From: Pyrinomonadaceae bacterium
GTDB lineage: Bacteria > Acidobacteriota > Blastocatellia > Pyrinomonadales > Pyrinomonadaceae
Reading direction: 5' to 3'
Assembly (NCBI GenBank): GCA_025054715.1
Contig: JANWYH010000008.1
Span: forward strand, 1-64,000
Length of the DNA: 64,000 nucleotides
Under the pieces are notes generated by a model. It saw only the letters and a program-made list of their open reading frames with translations, searched no databases and was not told the DNA's origin. Both the position numbers and the translations under genes were made by a program. Shown here piece after piece: positions 1 to 8,751 of this stretch (its first letter is position 1; each line of letters begins with the position of its first letter).

Positions 1-508
1 GGTAGCGACGGGGAGGATAGAGCGAGGGAAGGTTAAGGTGAATGATGCGGTAGAGATAGTGGGATTGAGGCCTACGCAGGGGACGGTGGTGACTGGTGTA
101 GAGATGTTTCGGAAGGTATTGGATGAGGGTGTAGCGGGGGACAATGTAGGGTTGTTGTTGAGGGGTATAGAGCGGAAGGCGGTTGAGCGGGGTCAGGTGA
201 TAGCGAAGCCTGGTAGTATAACGCCGCACACGAGGTTTAAGGCGGAGGTGTATGTATTGACGAAGGAGGAGGGTGGAAGGCACACGCCGTTTTTTAGTGG
301 ATATCGTCCGCAGTTTTATTTTCGGACGACTGATGTGACTGGGACGGTTAAGTTGCCTGAGGGGGTAGAGATGGTGATGCCTGGAGACAATGTTCAGATG
401 GAGGTTGAGTTGATAGCGCCGATAGCGATGGAGAAGGGATTGAGGTTTGCAATCAGAGAAGGTGGTAGAACCGTCGGCGCAGGTACAGTCGCGGAAATTA
501 TTGAATAG
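1..508 (+). CDS. tuf: Elongation factor Tu, 3' part (5' end outside window)
   Basis: This is the C-terminal part of EF-Tu, the GTPase that brings aminoacyl-tRNA to the ribosome. The reading frame is open from base 2 and ends at TAG 506-508. The visible part covers domains 2 and 3, with the family strings [33 protein letters not shown] and [18 protein letters not shown]; the G domain lies upstream of the window. It heads the usual tuf-rpmG-trnW-secE-nusG order. Codon use is odd: up to about base 450 every Glu is GAG (14 of 14), every Ile ATA (7 of 7) and every Leu TTG (9 of 9). The last 20 or so codons switch to GAA, ATC/ATT and AGA, like the genes downstream. Identity is certain. Confidence 0.97.
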   Translation, partial: VATGRIERGKVKVNDAVEIVGLRPTQGTVVTGVEMFRKVLDEGVAGDNVGLLLRGIERKAVERGQVIAKPGSITPHTRFKAEVYVLTKEEGGRHTPFFSGYRPQFYFRTTDVTGTVKLPEGVEMVMPGDNVQMEVELIAPIAMEKGLRFAIREGGRTVGAGTVAEIIE

Positions 509-520
509 GGGTGATTTTCT

Positions 521-673
521 ATGCCTAGGGAGAACGTTGTCTTACAATGTGTTGATTGTAAAGAAAGAAACTATGTTACTACCAAAAATAAGAAAACTAC
601 CCCTGAGCGATTGGAATTTAGAAAATATTGCCCTCGTTGCCGTCAACACAAGATTCATAGAGAAACCAAATAA
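521..673 (+). CDS. rpmG: 50S ribosomal protein bL33
   Basis: This 50-residue protein of the large ribosomal subunit starts at ATG 521, 12 nt after tuf, and stops at TAA 671-673. It has the zinc-binding (C+) form of the family: CVDC at residues 10-13 and CPRC at 37-40, with the typical [19 protein letters not shown] stretch between them and a basic C-terminus. It lies between tuf and tRNA-Trp, as in many bacteria, and is probably co-transcribed with them. A longer open frame overlapping it in another phase (447-695) is a shadow. Confidence 0.95.
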   Translation: MPRENVVLQCVDCKERNYVTTKNKKTTPERLEFRKYCPRCRQHKIHRETK

Positions 674-679
674 GGATGC

Positions 680-755
680 AGGGGCATGGTGTTAACGGCT
701 AGCACGAAGGTCTCCAAAACCTTAAGTCCGGGTTCGAATCCTGGTGCCCCTGCCA
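680..755 (+). tRNA. trnW: tRNA-Trp (CCA anticodon)
   Basis: A 76-nt cloverleaf can be folded by eye. The acceptor stem AGGGGCA (680-686) pairs with TGCCCCT (745-751), followed by discriminator G752 and an encoded CCA (753-755). The anticodon arm is AAGGT-CTCCAAA-ACCTT with anticodon CCA, and the T arm is CCGGG-TTCGAAT-CCTGG. It sits between rpmG and secE, the usual place for tRNA-Trp in many phyla. Confidence 0.95.
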
Positions 756-778
756 CCGAAAATTAGGAGAAGACTAAG

Positions 779-1021
779 GTGCCAGAAGAAGCGATAGAAA
801 CGGCGGAAAGCAGAGGAAAAGTAACTCAGTATATTAAAGAAACAAAAGAAGAGCTACAAAAAGTTTCTTTTCCTTCTGCAAGCGATGTTAGAGGAACGAC
901 CGTTATTGTAATTATAAACGTGATTTTTTTTGCCGTGTTTTTGTTCCTAATAGATAGATTCTGGACTTATGTTTTGGATGCGATTACTTGGGTTATAAAT
1001 AGTCTTTTTGGTGCTTTATAG
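779..1021 (+). CDS. secE: Preprotein translocase subunit SecE
   Basis: SecE is the small clamp subunit of the SecYEG protein-export channel in the inner membrane. This 80-residue protein has a short cytoplasmic helix with the family motif [16 protein letters not shown], followed by one membrane segment at about residues 43-65. That is the single-TM form found outside Enterobacteria. The start is GTG 779; TAAGG lies immediately before it. nusG follows after one nucleotide, so the two are translationally coupled. Confidence 0.95.
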   Translation: MPEEAIETAESRGKVTQYIKETKEELQKVSFPSASDVRGTTVIVIINVIFFAVFLFLIDRFWTYVLDAITWVINSLFGAL

Positions 1022-1022
1022 A

Positions 1023-1583
1023 ATGCGAAAGTGGTTTTTCATACATACATATTCTGGTCACGAGAACAAGGTTGTTGAAAGCCTTAATGCGCGAATTCGA
1101 GACCTTGGTCTCGGGGATAAAATTACGCAAGTTCTTGTTCCGAAAGAGAAGGTAATCGAGATGCGGGGTAACAAGGAAGTAATTTCCGAAAGAATGTTTT
1201 ATCCCGGATATGTTCTTGTAGAAATAGAATGCGACGAGAAAGGAAAAATACCCGACAATGTTTTTCATGCGATAAGATCGACTCCAAAGGTTACAGGTTT
1301 TGTTGGTGGCAAGAATCCAGTTCCGCTTACTCAGGAAGAAGTTGATCAGATAGTTCATAATGTAGAGGCAGCGGCAGAAAAGCCTAAACCGAAGTATTCC
1401 TACAGTGTCGGTGAAGTTGTGAGAATAAAGTCAGGGCCATTTTCAAGCTTTATCGGTAAAGTTGAAGAAGTAAATGAAGAAAAAACAACTCTAAAAGTTA
1501 CAGTTACAATTTTTGGACGTTCAACACCAGTTGAACTAAGTTTTCTCGATGTAGAAAAAGTAACTTTTGCGGAAGAAGATTAG
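1023..1583 (+). CDS. nusG: Transcription termination/antitermination protein NusG
   Basis: NusG binds RNA polymerase and links it to Rho or to the leading ribosome. The N-terminal NGN domain begins [16 protein letters not shown] and contains [10 protein letters not shown] and [12 protein letters not shown]-terminal KOW domain follows (residues about 132-180, [19 protein letters not shown]). I chose ATG 1023, one base after the secE stop, because the protein then begins at the conserved motif (186 residues). An in-frame ATG at 1008 would add five residues overlapping secE. Length is normal for the family. Confidence 0.96.
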   Translation: MRKWFFIHTYSGHENKVVESLNARIRDLGLGDKITQVLVPKEKVIEMRGNKEVISERMFYPGYVLVEIECDEKGKIPDNVFHAIRSTPKVTGFVGGKNPVPLTQEEVDQIVHNVEAAAEKPKPKYSYSVGEVVRIKSGPFSSFIGKVEEVNEEKTTLKVTVTIFGRSTPVELSFLDVEKVTFAEED

Positions 1584-1586
1584 TTT

Positions 1587-2015
1587 ATGGCAAAGAAGAT
1601 AGTCGGATACATAAAATTACAAATTCCGGCTGGAAAAGCAAATCCAGCGCCACCGATAGGGCCTGCTCTGGGGCAGCATGGCGTCAACATAATGGAGTTT
1701 TGCAAAGCGTTTAATGCAAAAACTCAGAATGAAGATCCAGACATGAAGATACCTGTTGTCATAACGGTTTACTCGGATCGTTCCTTCACGTTTGAGACCA
1801 AAACACCGCCCGCAGCTGATCTTTTAAGAAAAGCTGCTGGCATTCAGAAAGGTTCAGGTAAGCCTAATCGGGAAAAAGTAGGAAAAATAACCCGTGCTCA
1901 GCTTGAGGAAATAGCACGCAAAAAACTTCCTGATCTGAATACGAAAAATCTTGAAGCTGCTATTAGAACAATCGAAGGAACCGCTAAAAACATGGGATTG
2001 ATAATAGAAGATTAG
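1587..2015 (+). CDS. rplK: 50S ribosomal protein uL11
   Basis: uL11 forms the GTPase-associated centre of the large subunit together with L10 and L12. This 142-residue protein has the proline-rich N-terminal domain ([25 protein letters not shown]) and a C-terminal rRNA-binding domain ending in the typical [12 protein letters not shown]. It begins at ATG 1587, three bases after nusG, and is followed by a stem-loop before rplA. Length and motifs are fully normal. Confidence 0.97.
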   Translation: MAKKIVGYIKLQIPAGKANPAPPIGPALGQHGVNIMEFCKAFNAKTQNEDPDMKIPVVITVYSDRSFTFETKTPPAADLLRKAAGIQKGSGKPNREKVGKITRAQLEEIARKKLPDLNTKNLEAAIRTIEGTAKNMGLIIED

Positions 2016-2028
2016 CTTTTTCAAGGGA

Positions 2029-2050
2029 GAATCGTCGTTTAAGGCGATTC
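2029..2050 (+). promoter_or_regulatory. Stem-loop between rplK and rplA
   Basis: GAATCGTC (2029-2036) and GGCGATTC (2043-2050) form an 8-bp stem, with one G-T pair and a 6-nt loop, in the 57-nt gap between rplK and rplA. There is no following T run, so it is unlikely to be a terminator. A processing or translational control element (for example for L1) is possible but not shown. Confidence 0.4.
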
Positions 2051-2072
2051 GCTATAACCTAAGGAGGAAAAA

Positions 2073-2768
2073 ATGCCAAAAAGAGGAAAGAAATATAAAG
2101 CTGCATTAGAGAAGATCGAAAAAGGGAAAAAATATAGTCTTCGAGAAGCCATAGATAAAGTTAAGGAAATAGCGTTTGCAAAATTTGATGAGACAGTTGA
2201 ACTTACGATGTGGCTTGGGGTTGATCCGAGAAAAGCCGATCAAATGGTTCGCGGAACGGTCGTTTTGCCAAATGGGCTTGGTGGTAGGGAAAAAGTGGTG
2301 GTTGTGATTACACAGGGAGAAAAGCTTATAGAAGCAGAAGAAGCCGGTGCTGATTTTGTCGGTGGAGATGACATAATTCAAAAAATAAAAGATGGATGGC
2401 TTGAGTTTGACTCTCTGATAGCTACACCTGACGTTATGGGGAAGATTGGACAACTCGGGAAGATTTTAGGACCTCGTGGTTTAATGCCGAATCCTAAAAC
2501 AGGGACAGTTACAATGGACGTGAAAACCGCAGTCAAAGAAACTAAAGCTGGTAAGGTTGAATACAGAGTTGATAAAACAGGTGTTATTCACGTTCCAATA
2601 GGTAAAGTCTCTTTTGAAACGGATAAACTTTTGGAAAATGCCAAAACTTTGATTGATGCGGTTATAAGAGCAAAACCCGCTACAGCAAAGGGGCGCTACG
2701 TAAAGAAAGTTAATCTTTCGGCAACTATGAGTCCGAGTGTTTTAGTTGACGAAGGAAATTTGTTGTAA
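2073..2768 (+). CDS. rplA: 50S ribosomal protein uL1
   Basis: uL1 binds 23S rRNA at the E site, forms the mobile L1 stalk and often represses its own mRNA. The 231-residue protein has the family signatures [19 protein letters not shown] at the N-terminus, [20 protein letters not shown] in the middle, and [16 protein letters not shown]-like segments. Start ATG 2073 follows a strong Shine-Dalgarno AAGGAGG at 2061-2067. Only 16 nt separate it from rplJ. Confidence 0.97.
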   Translation: MPKRGKKYKAALEKIEKGKKYSLREAIDKVKEIAFAKFDETVELTMWLGVDPRKADQMVRGTVVLPNGLGGREKVVVVITQGEKLIEAEEAGADFVGGDDIIQKIKDGWLEFDSLIATPDVMGKIGQLGKILGPRGLMPNPKTGTVTMDVKTAVKETKAGKVEYRVDKTGVIHVPIGKVSFETDKLLENAKTLIDAVIRAKPATAKGRYVKKVNLSATMSPSVLVDEGNLL

Positions 2769-2784
2769 AGGAGTTAGGGAGAAA

Positions 2785-3309
2785 ATGAAGACAAAGGCGC
2801 AAAAGCAACAAATTTTAACTGCCCTCACGGAGCAATTTCAAAAGTCTAGCTCAGCGATGGTGGTAAGTTTTAATCGAGTGACCGTCGCAAAAGATCAAGA
2901 ACTTCGTAATCAGCTCCGAGAAATAGGGGCAAAGTATCAGGTAGTCAAAAATACTCTGGCTAGGATTGCGGTTAAAGGAACTCCTTATGAAAATATAAGC
3001 GAGCATTTCAAAGGGGTTACTGCGGTAGCGTGGACAGAAGACGATCCGGTCCAGCTTTCTAAAACTATATTAAAGTTTATCAAAAGTAACTCGGAATTTT
3101 TTCAATTTAAGATCGGAGTAGTTGACGGTAAGATCGTAGATTTTAAGCAAGTTGAACAGATAGCGAGCTTGCCGTCCAAGGAAGAATTGATAGCAAGGCT
3201 CTTATTTATACTCAAAGCTCCAGCGCAACGCTTAGCTTCTGTAGTTAACGCTGTTCCACGTAATTTAGTGATAACTATAAAACAGATTGGAGAAAAGAAT
3301 AATCAATAA
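2785..3309 (+). CDS. rplJ: 50S ribosomal protein uL10
   Basis: uL10 anchors the L12 dimers to the ribosomal stalk. The start was set at ATG 2785, which follows the Shine-Dalgarno AAAGGAG (2768-2774) and begins MKTKAQKQQILTALTEQF; the open frame extends upstream into rplA but without support. The protein is 174 residues, with the typical N-terminal rRNA-binding part (LRNQLREIGAKYQVVKNTLAR-like) and a C-terminal helix (residues about 135-165) that binds L12. In E. coli a long autoregulatory leader precedes rplJ; here there is no room for one. Confidence 0.95.
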   Translation: MKTKAQKQQILTALTEQFQKSSSAMVVSFNRVTVAKDQELRNQLREIGAKYQVVKNTLARIAVKGTPYENISEHFKGVTAVAWTEDDPVQLSKTILKFIKSNSEFFQFKIGVVDGKIVDFKQVEQIASLPSKEELIARLLFILKAPAQRLASVVNAVPRNLVITIKQIGEKNNQ

Positions 3310-3373
3310 TTTTTGAGCCATAAAGCTAAGAAAAAGGGCAAAGCGATTGAGTCAGGGGTCGCTTTTGGAGTCT

Positions 3374-3413
3374 GGGCTCTTTGTAGTTAGAGATGCACTA
3401 ACTACAAAAGCCT
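3374..3413 (+). promoter_or_regulatory. Strong stem-loop in the rplJ-rplL gap
   Basis: TTTGTAGTTAG (3380-3390) pairs perfectly with CTAACTACAAA (3398-3408) around a 7-nt loop. GGGCT/AGCCT extends the stem outward past one bulged C. It lies in the 178-nt gap between rplJ and rplL and has no T run after it, so an RNA-processing or mRNA-stabilising element that raises L12 output is more likely than a terminator. Confidence 0.55.
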
Positions 3414-3487
3414 CTGAGAGTTTTGAAGGCACGGATTGAAGTCAAAATGAATAGTAAATTGAAAAAACGAGGAAAAGGAGAAGAATT

Positions 3488-3892
3488 ATGGCAGTCACAA
3501 AAGAAGAAGTTATCGAGTATCTAAAAAACATGAGCCTTTTAGAGGCTAGCGAATTAGTCAAGGAACTCGAAGAAATTTTTGGCGTTTCAGCTGCCGCGGC
3601 TGCTCCTGTAATGGTTGCAGCAGCTCCAGGCGTAGCCGCAGCGGCTGGAGGAGACGGTGGTGCAGAAGCAGCAGCTGAGAAAGATTCTTTTGATGTTATC
3701 CTACAAGCTGCTGGCAGCGACAAGATAAAAGTTATTAAAGTAGTCCGTGAAATCACGGGACTTGGACTGAAAGAGGCTAAAGAGCTAGTAGATGGTGCAC
3801 CCAAAACCTTAAAAGAAGGTGTATCTAAAGAAGAGGCTGAAAGCATAAAGGCTAAACTTACGGAAGTCGGTGCGACAGTTGAATTGAAGTAA
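3488..3892 (+). CDS. rplL: 50S ribosomal protein bL12 (L7/L12)
   Basis: bL12 is the multi-copy stalk protein that recruits and activates translational GTPases. The 134-residue protein has an N-terminal dimerisation helix ([20 protein letters not shown]), an Ala/Gly-rich hinge (residues about 36-62) and the conserved C-terminal domain ([20 protein letters not shown], then [20 protein letters not shown]). The start ATG 3488 has GGAGAAG upstream. It is flanked on both sides by stem-loops, in line with its need for higher dosage than the other ribosomal proteins. Confidence 0.97.
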   Translation: MAVTKEEVIEYLKNMSLLEASELVKELEEIFGVSAAAAAPVMVAAAPGVAAAAGGDGGAEAAAEKDSFDVILQAAGSDKIKVIKVVREITGLGLKEAKELVDGAPKTLKEGVSKEEAESIKAKLTEVGATVELK

Positions 3893-3911
3893 AGAGATTG
3901 TTAAAATGAAA

Positions 3912-3946
3912 AGCAAGTCAATTTTGTTTGACAAAATTGACTTGCT
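3912..3946 (+). terminator. 15-bp perfect stem-loop after rplL
   Basis: AGCAAGTCAATTTTG (3912-3926) is exactly complementary to 3932-3946, with a 5-nt loop. It starts 20 nt after the rplL stop. Only a short AT tract follows, so it may be a partial terminator (attenuator) or an RNase processing site separating ribosomal-protein from polymerase mRNA. Confidence 0.6.
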
Positions 3947-3966
3947 AATTTAAATGAGCTTGAAAA

Positions 3967-3997
3967 GGTAAGATAAAATTCTTACCTGCGATTTTTT
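3967..3997 (+). terminator. Stem-loop plus T6, candidate attenuator before rpoB
   Basis: GGTAAGA (3967-3973) pairs with TCTTACC (3980-3986) and is followed after five bases by six Ts (3992-3997). The stem is short and AT-containing, so incomplete termination would be expected, which fits an attenuator between rplL and rpoB. Confidence 0.5.
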
Positions 3998-4066
3998 CGG
4001 AAAATCATAGGTGTCTTTTTCGGCACATGTAAATAGTTTCTATCCATCTTTTGCACCGTTATTTTT

Positions 4067-4100
4067 AAGCGGTTGGGGAGAGCTGTGCCCAAAACCGCTT
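4067..4100 (+). promoter_or_regulatory. Third stem-loop in the rplL-rpoB gap
   Basis: AAGCGGTT (4067-4074) pairs with AACCGCTT (4093-4100), and inner GGG/CCC pairs can extend the stem. It lies 136 nt before rpoB. A small open frame across it (4011-4193) has no coding character. Together with the two hairpins upstream, this gap (3893-4235) contains RNA structure rather than genes. Confidence 0.45.
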
Positions 4101-4235
4101 ATGGTTTTGATTTGCCCTGATTATTACGTCAGAAGCATTTTCAGAAAACAAAATCATGCTAAACAAACGGTAGTTTCTGTTGTTAGATACTAACTGAAAC
4201 ATCAGAATAATTTTTCAGAGAGAAGAGTAAGGTAT

Positions 4236-7200
4236 ATGATTAAGAATCCACTCCAAGACGCAAAAGACAGCAGACAAAAAAATATAGAAGATGCTCCACA
4301 AAGGATAGATTTTTCAAGAATAAAAACAAACATACCGATACCGAACCTAATCGAGGTTCAGCGTGAGTCTTATAATCGGTTTTTGCAGATGGACTTGCTG
4401 CCTGAGGAGCGCAAAAACATAGGATTACAGGCTATTTTCAAGTCGATTTTCCCCATTTCTGATTATCGTGGTGTTGCAGAGCTTGACTTTGTCGAGTATC
4501 AAGTAGGTAATTGGCAATGTAAGTGCGGAAAGCAAGAAGGTTTAATTCATTTGCGGGATAACTGCAAGAATTGTGGAGCGAAGATAAAGGTTGATCCATT
4601 TAGCAAGGCGGAAGTTCTATGCGAAAAATGTGGCACGTTTAATGCTGTAAAGCCAGCTCTTTGTAGCAATTGTGGCGAGCCAGTATCGCTTAAGCATAAA
4701 AATGATGAGAAGGAATGCAAAGAAAGAGGAATGACCTATAGCGTTCCTTTGAAAGTTAAATTAAGGCTTACCGTGTTCGAAGAAAACGATGAAGGCAAGA
4801 AAATCCGTGAAATCAAAGAAGAGGAAGTTTTCTTTGGTGAAATTCCGTTGATGACTGAAAATGGCACGTTTATTATAAACGGAACTGAAAGAGTAGTAGT
4901 TTCTCAGCTTCATCGCTCGCCGGGTGTGTTTTTCAAGATCGAAAATGGAGTTTATGTTGGAAAAATAGTTCCTTACCGTGGTTCGTGGGTAGAGTTTGAG
5001 TTCGATCAAAAGGGCATTTTGCAGTCGAAGCTTGGCAAGAAAAAGATGATAGCTTCGCTTTTCCTGCGAGTGTTAGGTATATGGTTAAAGCGTGCAGAAG
5101 ATTTAAGAAAAGCTTCTGATGAAGTTATTGGGAACATTATAAAAGACATAGATTTTACTGATACTGAAATACTGGAAATTTTCTATCCTAGTGAGGAAAT
5201 CCGTATTGAAAAGGGAAGGCTTTTCGCTCAGATCAAAAGGGAAGGAAAAAGCAAGATAGTTGGCTTACATTCTGCGAAAGAAATAAAGGTTGGAGAAGAT
5301 GTCATTGTTCGTGCTGGCAGAAAGATAACCGAATCGGCTTTGAGGAAAATAAGAGAAGCAGGCATCGAAGAGGTAGAGATAGAATCCAGCAGCTTAAAAG
5401 GTGCCTATGCAATTGCTGATGTGGTAGATGAAGATAACGGGGAAGTTATAGTTGAGACGAATGAGGAAATTACTGCATCGAAGCTTCAAGAAATAGTAGA
5501 AGCTGGAATAGAGAAAATAAGGATTTTCTTTCCTGAAGATGAAGAGATAGGTAACGTAGTCTCACAAACTTTGAAGAAAGACCCAATAAAGAAACCTGTG
5601 GATGCTCTTCTCGAAATATATCGCAAGTTAAAACCCGGCGATCCGCCAACTGTTTCGTCGGCCTACAAACTTTTAGAAACTGCTTTCTTCGATCCACGAA
5701 GATTTGATTTATCCCGTGTAGGAAGGATTAAGTTTAATATCAAGATGGGAAGGCCCGAAAGGGAAAAAGTGGACGAGGAAGGCTATCAAGTTCTGGAAGC
5801 TAAGGACTTTTTTGATGTTGCGAAGTATCTGCTCAGAATGAAGAGCGATCCGGAAAACTATCCGCAAGATGACATAGATCATCTTGGAAACCGTCGTGTT
5901 AGGTCTGTTGGTGAGCTTTTAGAAAATCAGTTCCGTGCCGGTCTTGAAAGGATGGAAAAAACGATAAGGGAAAAGATGTCCATTCAGCAGGATTTGCAGT
6001 CAACGATGCCTCACGATCTGGTAAATGCTAAACCAATAGTTGCTGCAGTCAAAGAATTTTTCGGTTCATCACAGCTTAGTCAATTTATGGATCAAACGAA
6101 TCCTCTTTCTGAGATAACACATAAAAGACGTCTTTCGGCACTCGGTCCGGGCGGACTTTCTCGTGAAAGAGCTGGTTTTGAGGTGCGAGACGTTCATCCA
6201 ACACATTATGGTCGGATTTGCCCGATTGAAACTCCAGAAGGTCCTAACATTGGCTTGATTTCATCTTTATCTTGCTATGCAAGAATAAATGAATTTGGCT
6301 TCATCGAATCGCCATACAGGAAGGTAGAAAACGGTAGAGTTATTGAATATGTGAGGATCATAAAGGGTGGGGATACGAAGTTTAAGCCCAATGAGCATCT
6401 TCCGATGGAAGAAGTAGAAAAGGAAAATCAGCGTGTCATGAGTGAAGGAGGGGTTCCTGCTGAATATGAGCCTTATCCATTTTATCTGACTGCTTGGGAA
6501 GAGGATAAATACATAATTGGACAAGCGAACATAGAGCTTGATGAAAACGGCTACATTGTAAACGAGCAGAATATAGCCAGAAAGAAAGGTGAATTCATAA
6601 CGGCTCATAGAGATGAGATTCAATTTATTGACGTGTCGCCTAAGCAGTTAGTTTCGGTCGCAGCTTCTTTGATACCTTTTCTTGAAAACGATGATGCTAA
6701 CAGGGCGTTGATGGGCTCAAACATGCAACGGCAAGCCGTTCCGCTTCTAAGAGCTGAAGCTCCTTATGTAGGAACGGGAATGGAAAAAATAGCTGCTCAT
6801 GACTCTGGCGCCGTTGTAGTAGCACGGCGTGACGGAATAGTTGATTACGTTGATTCTGAAAGAATCATCATAAAAGCAGATCACAATGTTGATGGAACAA
6901 TCTCTCGTGAAGTAACAGCTGATATCTATCCTCTTGTAAAATTCAAGCGTTCAAATCAAAATACTTGCGTTAATCAAAGGCCAATTGTAAGAGCGGGGCA
7001 AAGAGTTAAAAAAGGACAGGTCATAGCTGATGGTCCTTGCACTGATAGAGGTGAACTTGCTCTGGGAAGGAACGTTCTTGTAGCCTTCATGCCTTGGAGA
7101 GGTTATAACTTTGAAGATGCGATTTTGGTTTCAGAAAGGCTTGTAAAAGAAGACTACTATACTTCGATCCACATAGAAGAACTCGAAACCGAGGCGAGAG

Positions 7201-8696
7201 ATACAAAGCTAGGACCTGAAGAGATAACACGTGACATACCTAATGTTTCTGAAGCATTACTAAGAGATTTGGACGAGTCGGGCATCATTCGCATTGGTGC
7301 TTATGTAAAGCCTGGTTCGATTTTAGTTGGTAAGGTAACTCCTAAGGGTGAATCACAGCTTACCCCTGAAGAAAAACTACTCCGTGCTATCTTTGGAGAG
7401 AAAGCTAGTGACGTGAGAGATGCTTCTTTGGTTTGTCCTCCGGGAATAGAGGGAACGGTTGTTGACGTCAAGGTTTTCACTAGGAAAGGGCAAGAAAAAG
7501 ATAAACGGTCGCTAATGATCGAAGAGCAAGAAGAAATGGCTCTTAGGAGAGATTTGGAAGACGAGATCCGCATACTTGAAGAGCAGAGAGATGAGAGAAT
7601 TTACGATCTATTTGAAGGAAGAAAGCTGTCTGAGGACCTAAAAAGCGGTAGTGAAGTGATTATTCCGAAAGGAGTGAAAATCACTCGTGAAATGCTTAAA
7701 GGGGTTGATACAAAACTCCTTAAAAAAGCAAAAATTGCTGGTGCAGATTTTGATGTTGCGGCCGAGATTAAAGAGTATGAAAGAAGGACTGCTAAACAGA
7801 TCGAGATATTAACCGACATTTACGAGGAGAAAATTACTAAAATCAAACAAGGGGATGAGTTACCACCGGGAGTGATTAAAATGGTTAAAGTCTTTATAGC
7901 AATGAAAAGGAAGCTCTCGGTTGGCGACAAGATGGCAGGAAGACATGGGAACAAAGGTGTTATTGCGAGAATCTTACCAGAAGAGGACATGCCTTATCTT
8001 CCTGATGGAACACCCGTTGATATAGTTCTAAATCCTCTCGGAGTGCCTAGCCGCATGAATGTTGGTCAGATTCTAGAAACACATCTTGGCTGGGCAGCCA
8101 GAGTCCTTGGGCTTTATTTTGCAAGCCCTGTATTTGATGGTGCAAGTGAAGAAGAAATTAAGAGCTACATAAAAAAGGCAAACGAAAAATTCGATGAGTT
8201 AGGGCTTCCTCATACAGTTGGTCCTTCAGGAAAGACAAGATTATACGATGGGTTAACAGGTGAACCTTTCGAACAGAAAGTAACGGTTGGTTATATTTAT
8301 ATGATGAAACTATCTCACCTTGTGGATGATAAGATTCATGCCCGTTCGATAGGCCCTTACTCTTTAATTACTCAGCAACCTTTAGGTGGAAAAGCGCAAT
8401 TTGGCGGTCAGAGGTTTGGTGAAATGGAGGTGTGGGCACTTGAGGCTTACGGCGCAGCTCATATTCTCCAAGAACTTCTGACTTATAAGTCTGACGATGT
8501 AGTCGGTAGATCAAAAATTTACGAAGCTATAGTTAAAGGTGATGTGGATTTCCAACCTGGACTTCCAGAATCTTTCAACGTTCTTGTTAGAGAGCTTCAA
8601 GGGCTTTGTCTGGACGTCGAGCTTATAGAAGAGGTTAGTCCAGAAGAAGCCGAAGATAGTATAGGAGAAGTTATAAACGTTGGTGTCGGAGAGTAA
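4236..8696 (+). CDS. rpoB: DNA-directed RNA polymerase subunit beta
   Basis: RpoB is the second-largest catalytic subunit of RNA polymerase, and at 1486 residues it is longer than most. Conserved regions are in order, including the rifampicin pocket around residues 610-650 ([30 protein letters not shown]) with the drug-sensitive residues. The C-terminal [19 protein letters not shown] is also present. An insert at residues about 92-157, ahead of the conserved [18 protein letters not shown], has eight cysteines in four pairs: C95/C97, C110/C113, C129/C132 and C143/C146. It looks like two zinc ribbons and has no counterpart in E. coli RpoB. A second, charged segment (residues about 330-440) is of a kind common in other phyla. 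Start ATG 4236 follows AGAGTAAGG. Confidence 0.98.
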   Translation: MIKNPLQDAKDSRQKNIEDAPQRIDFSRIKTNIPIPNLIEVQRESYNRFLQMDLLPEERKNIGLQAIFKSIFPISDYRGVAELDFVEYQVGNWQCKCGKQEGLIHLRDNCKNCGAKIKVDPFSKAEVLCEKCGTFNAVKPALCSNCGEPVSLKHKNDEKECKERGMTYSVPLKVKLRLTVFEENDEGKKIREIKEEEVFFGEIPLMTENGTFIINGTERVVVSQLHRSPGVFFKIENGVYVGKIVPYRGSWVEFEFDQKGILQSKLGKKKMIASLFLRVLGIWLKRAEDLRKASDEVIGNIIKDIDFTDTEILEIFYPSEEIRIEKGRLFAQIKREGKSKIVGLHSAKEIKVGEDVIVRAGRKITESALRKIREAGIEEVEIESSSLKGAYAIADVVDEDNGEVIVETNEEITASKLQEIVEAGIEKIRIFFPEDEEIGNVVSQTLKKDPIKKPVDALLEIYRKLKPGDPPTVSSAYKLLETAFFDPRRFDLSRVGRIKFNIKMGRPEREKVDEEGYQVLEAKDFFDVAKYLLRMKSDPENYPQDDIDHLGNRRVRSVGELLENQFRAGLERMEKTIREKMSIQQDLQSTMPHDLVNAKPIVAAVKEFFGSSQLSQFMDQTNPLSEITHKRRLSALGPGGLSRERAGFEVRDVHPTHYGRICPIETPEGPNIGLISSLSCYARINEFGFIESPYRKVENGRVIEYVRIIKGGDTKFKPNEHLPMEEVEKENQRVMSEGGVPAEYEPYPFYLTAWEEDKYIIGQANIELDENGYIVNEQNIARKKGEFITAHRDEIQFIDVSPKQLVSVAASLIPFLENDDANRALMGSNMQRQAVPLLRAEAPYVGTGMEKIAAHDSGAVVVARRDGIVDYVDSERIIIKADHNVDGTISREVTADIYPLVKFKRSNQNTCVNQRPIVRAGQRVKKGQVIADGPCTDRGELALGRNVLVAFMPWRGYNFEDAILVSERLVKEDYYTSIHIEELETEARDTKLGPEEITRDIPNVSEALLRDLDESGIIRIGAYVKPGSILVGKVTPKGESQLTPEEKLLRAIFGEKASDVRDASLVCPPGIEGTVVDVKVFTRKGQEKDKRSLMIEEQEEMALRRDLEDEIRILEEQRDERIYDLFEGRKLSEDLKSGSEVIIPKGVKITREMLKGVDTKLLKKAKIAGADFDVAAEIKEYERRTAKQIEILTDIYEEKITKIKQGDELPPGVIKMVKVFIAMKRKLSVGDKMAGRHGNKGVIARILPEEDMPYLPDGTPVDIVLNPLGVPSRMNVGQILETHLGWAARVLGLYFASPVFDGASEEEIKSYIKKANEKFDELGLPHTVGPSGKTRLYDGLTGEPFEQKVTVGYIYMMKLSHLVDDKIHARSIGPYSLITQQPLGGKAQFGGQRFGEMEVWALEAYGAAHILQELLTYKSDDVVGRSKIYEAIVKGDVDFQPGLPESFNVLVRELQGLCLDVELIEEVSPEEAEDSIGEVINVGVGE

Positions 8697-8751
8697 CTTC
8701 TTCTGACAAAGTATCAATTTCAAAAAAATTTTAATTTTTGAGGGAGCAAGC

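Noticed and set aside
447-695. 82-codon open frame over tuf end and rpmG
   Set aside because: It is out of phase with tuf, and rpmG in another phase is a clear bL33.
4011-4193. 60-codon open frame before rpoB
   Set aside because: No ribosome site, no coding character, and it runs through a stem-loop.
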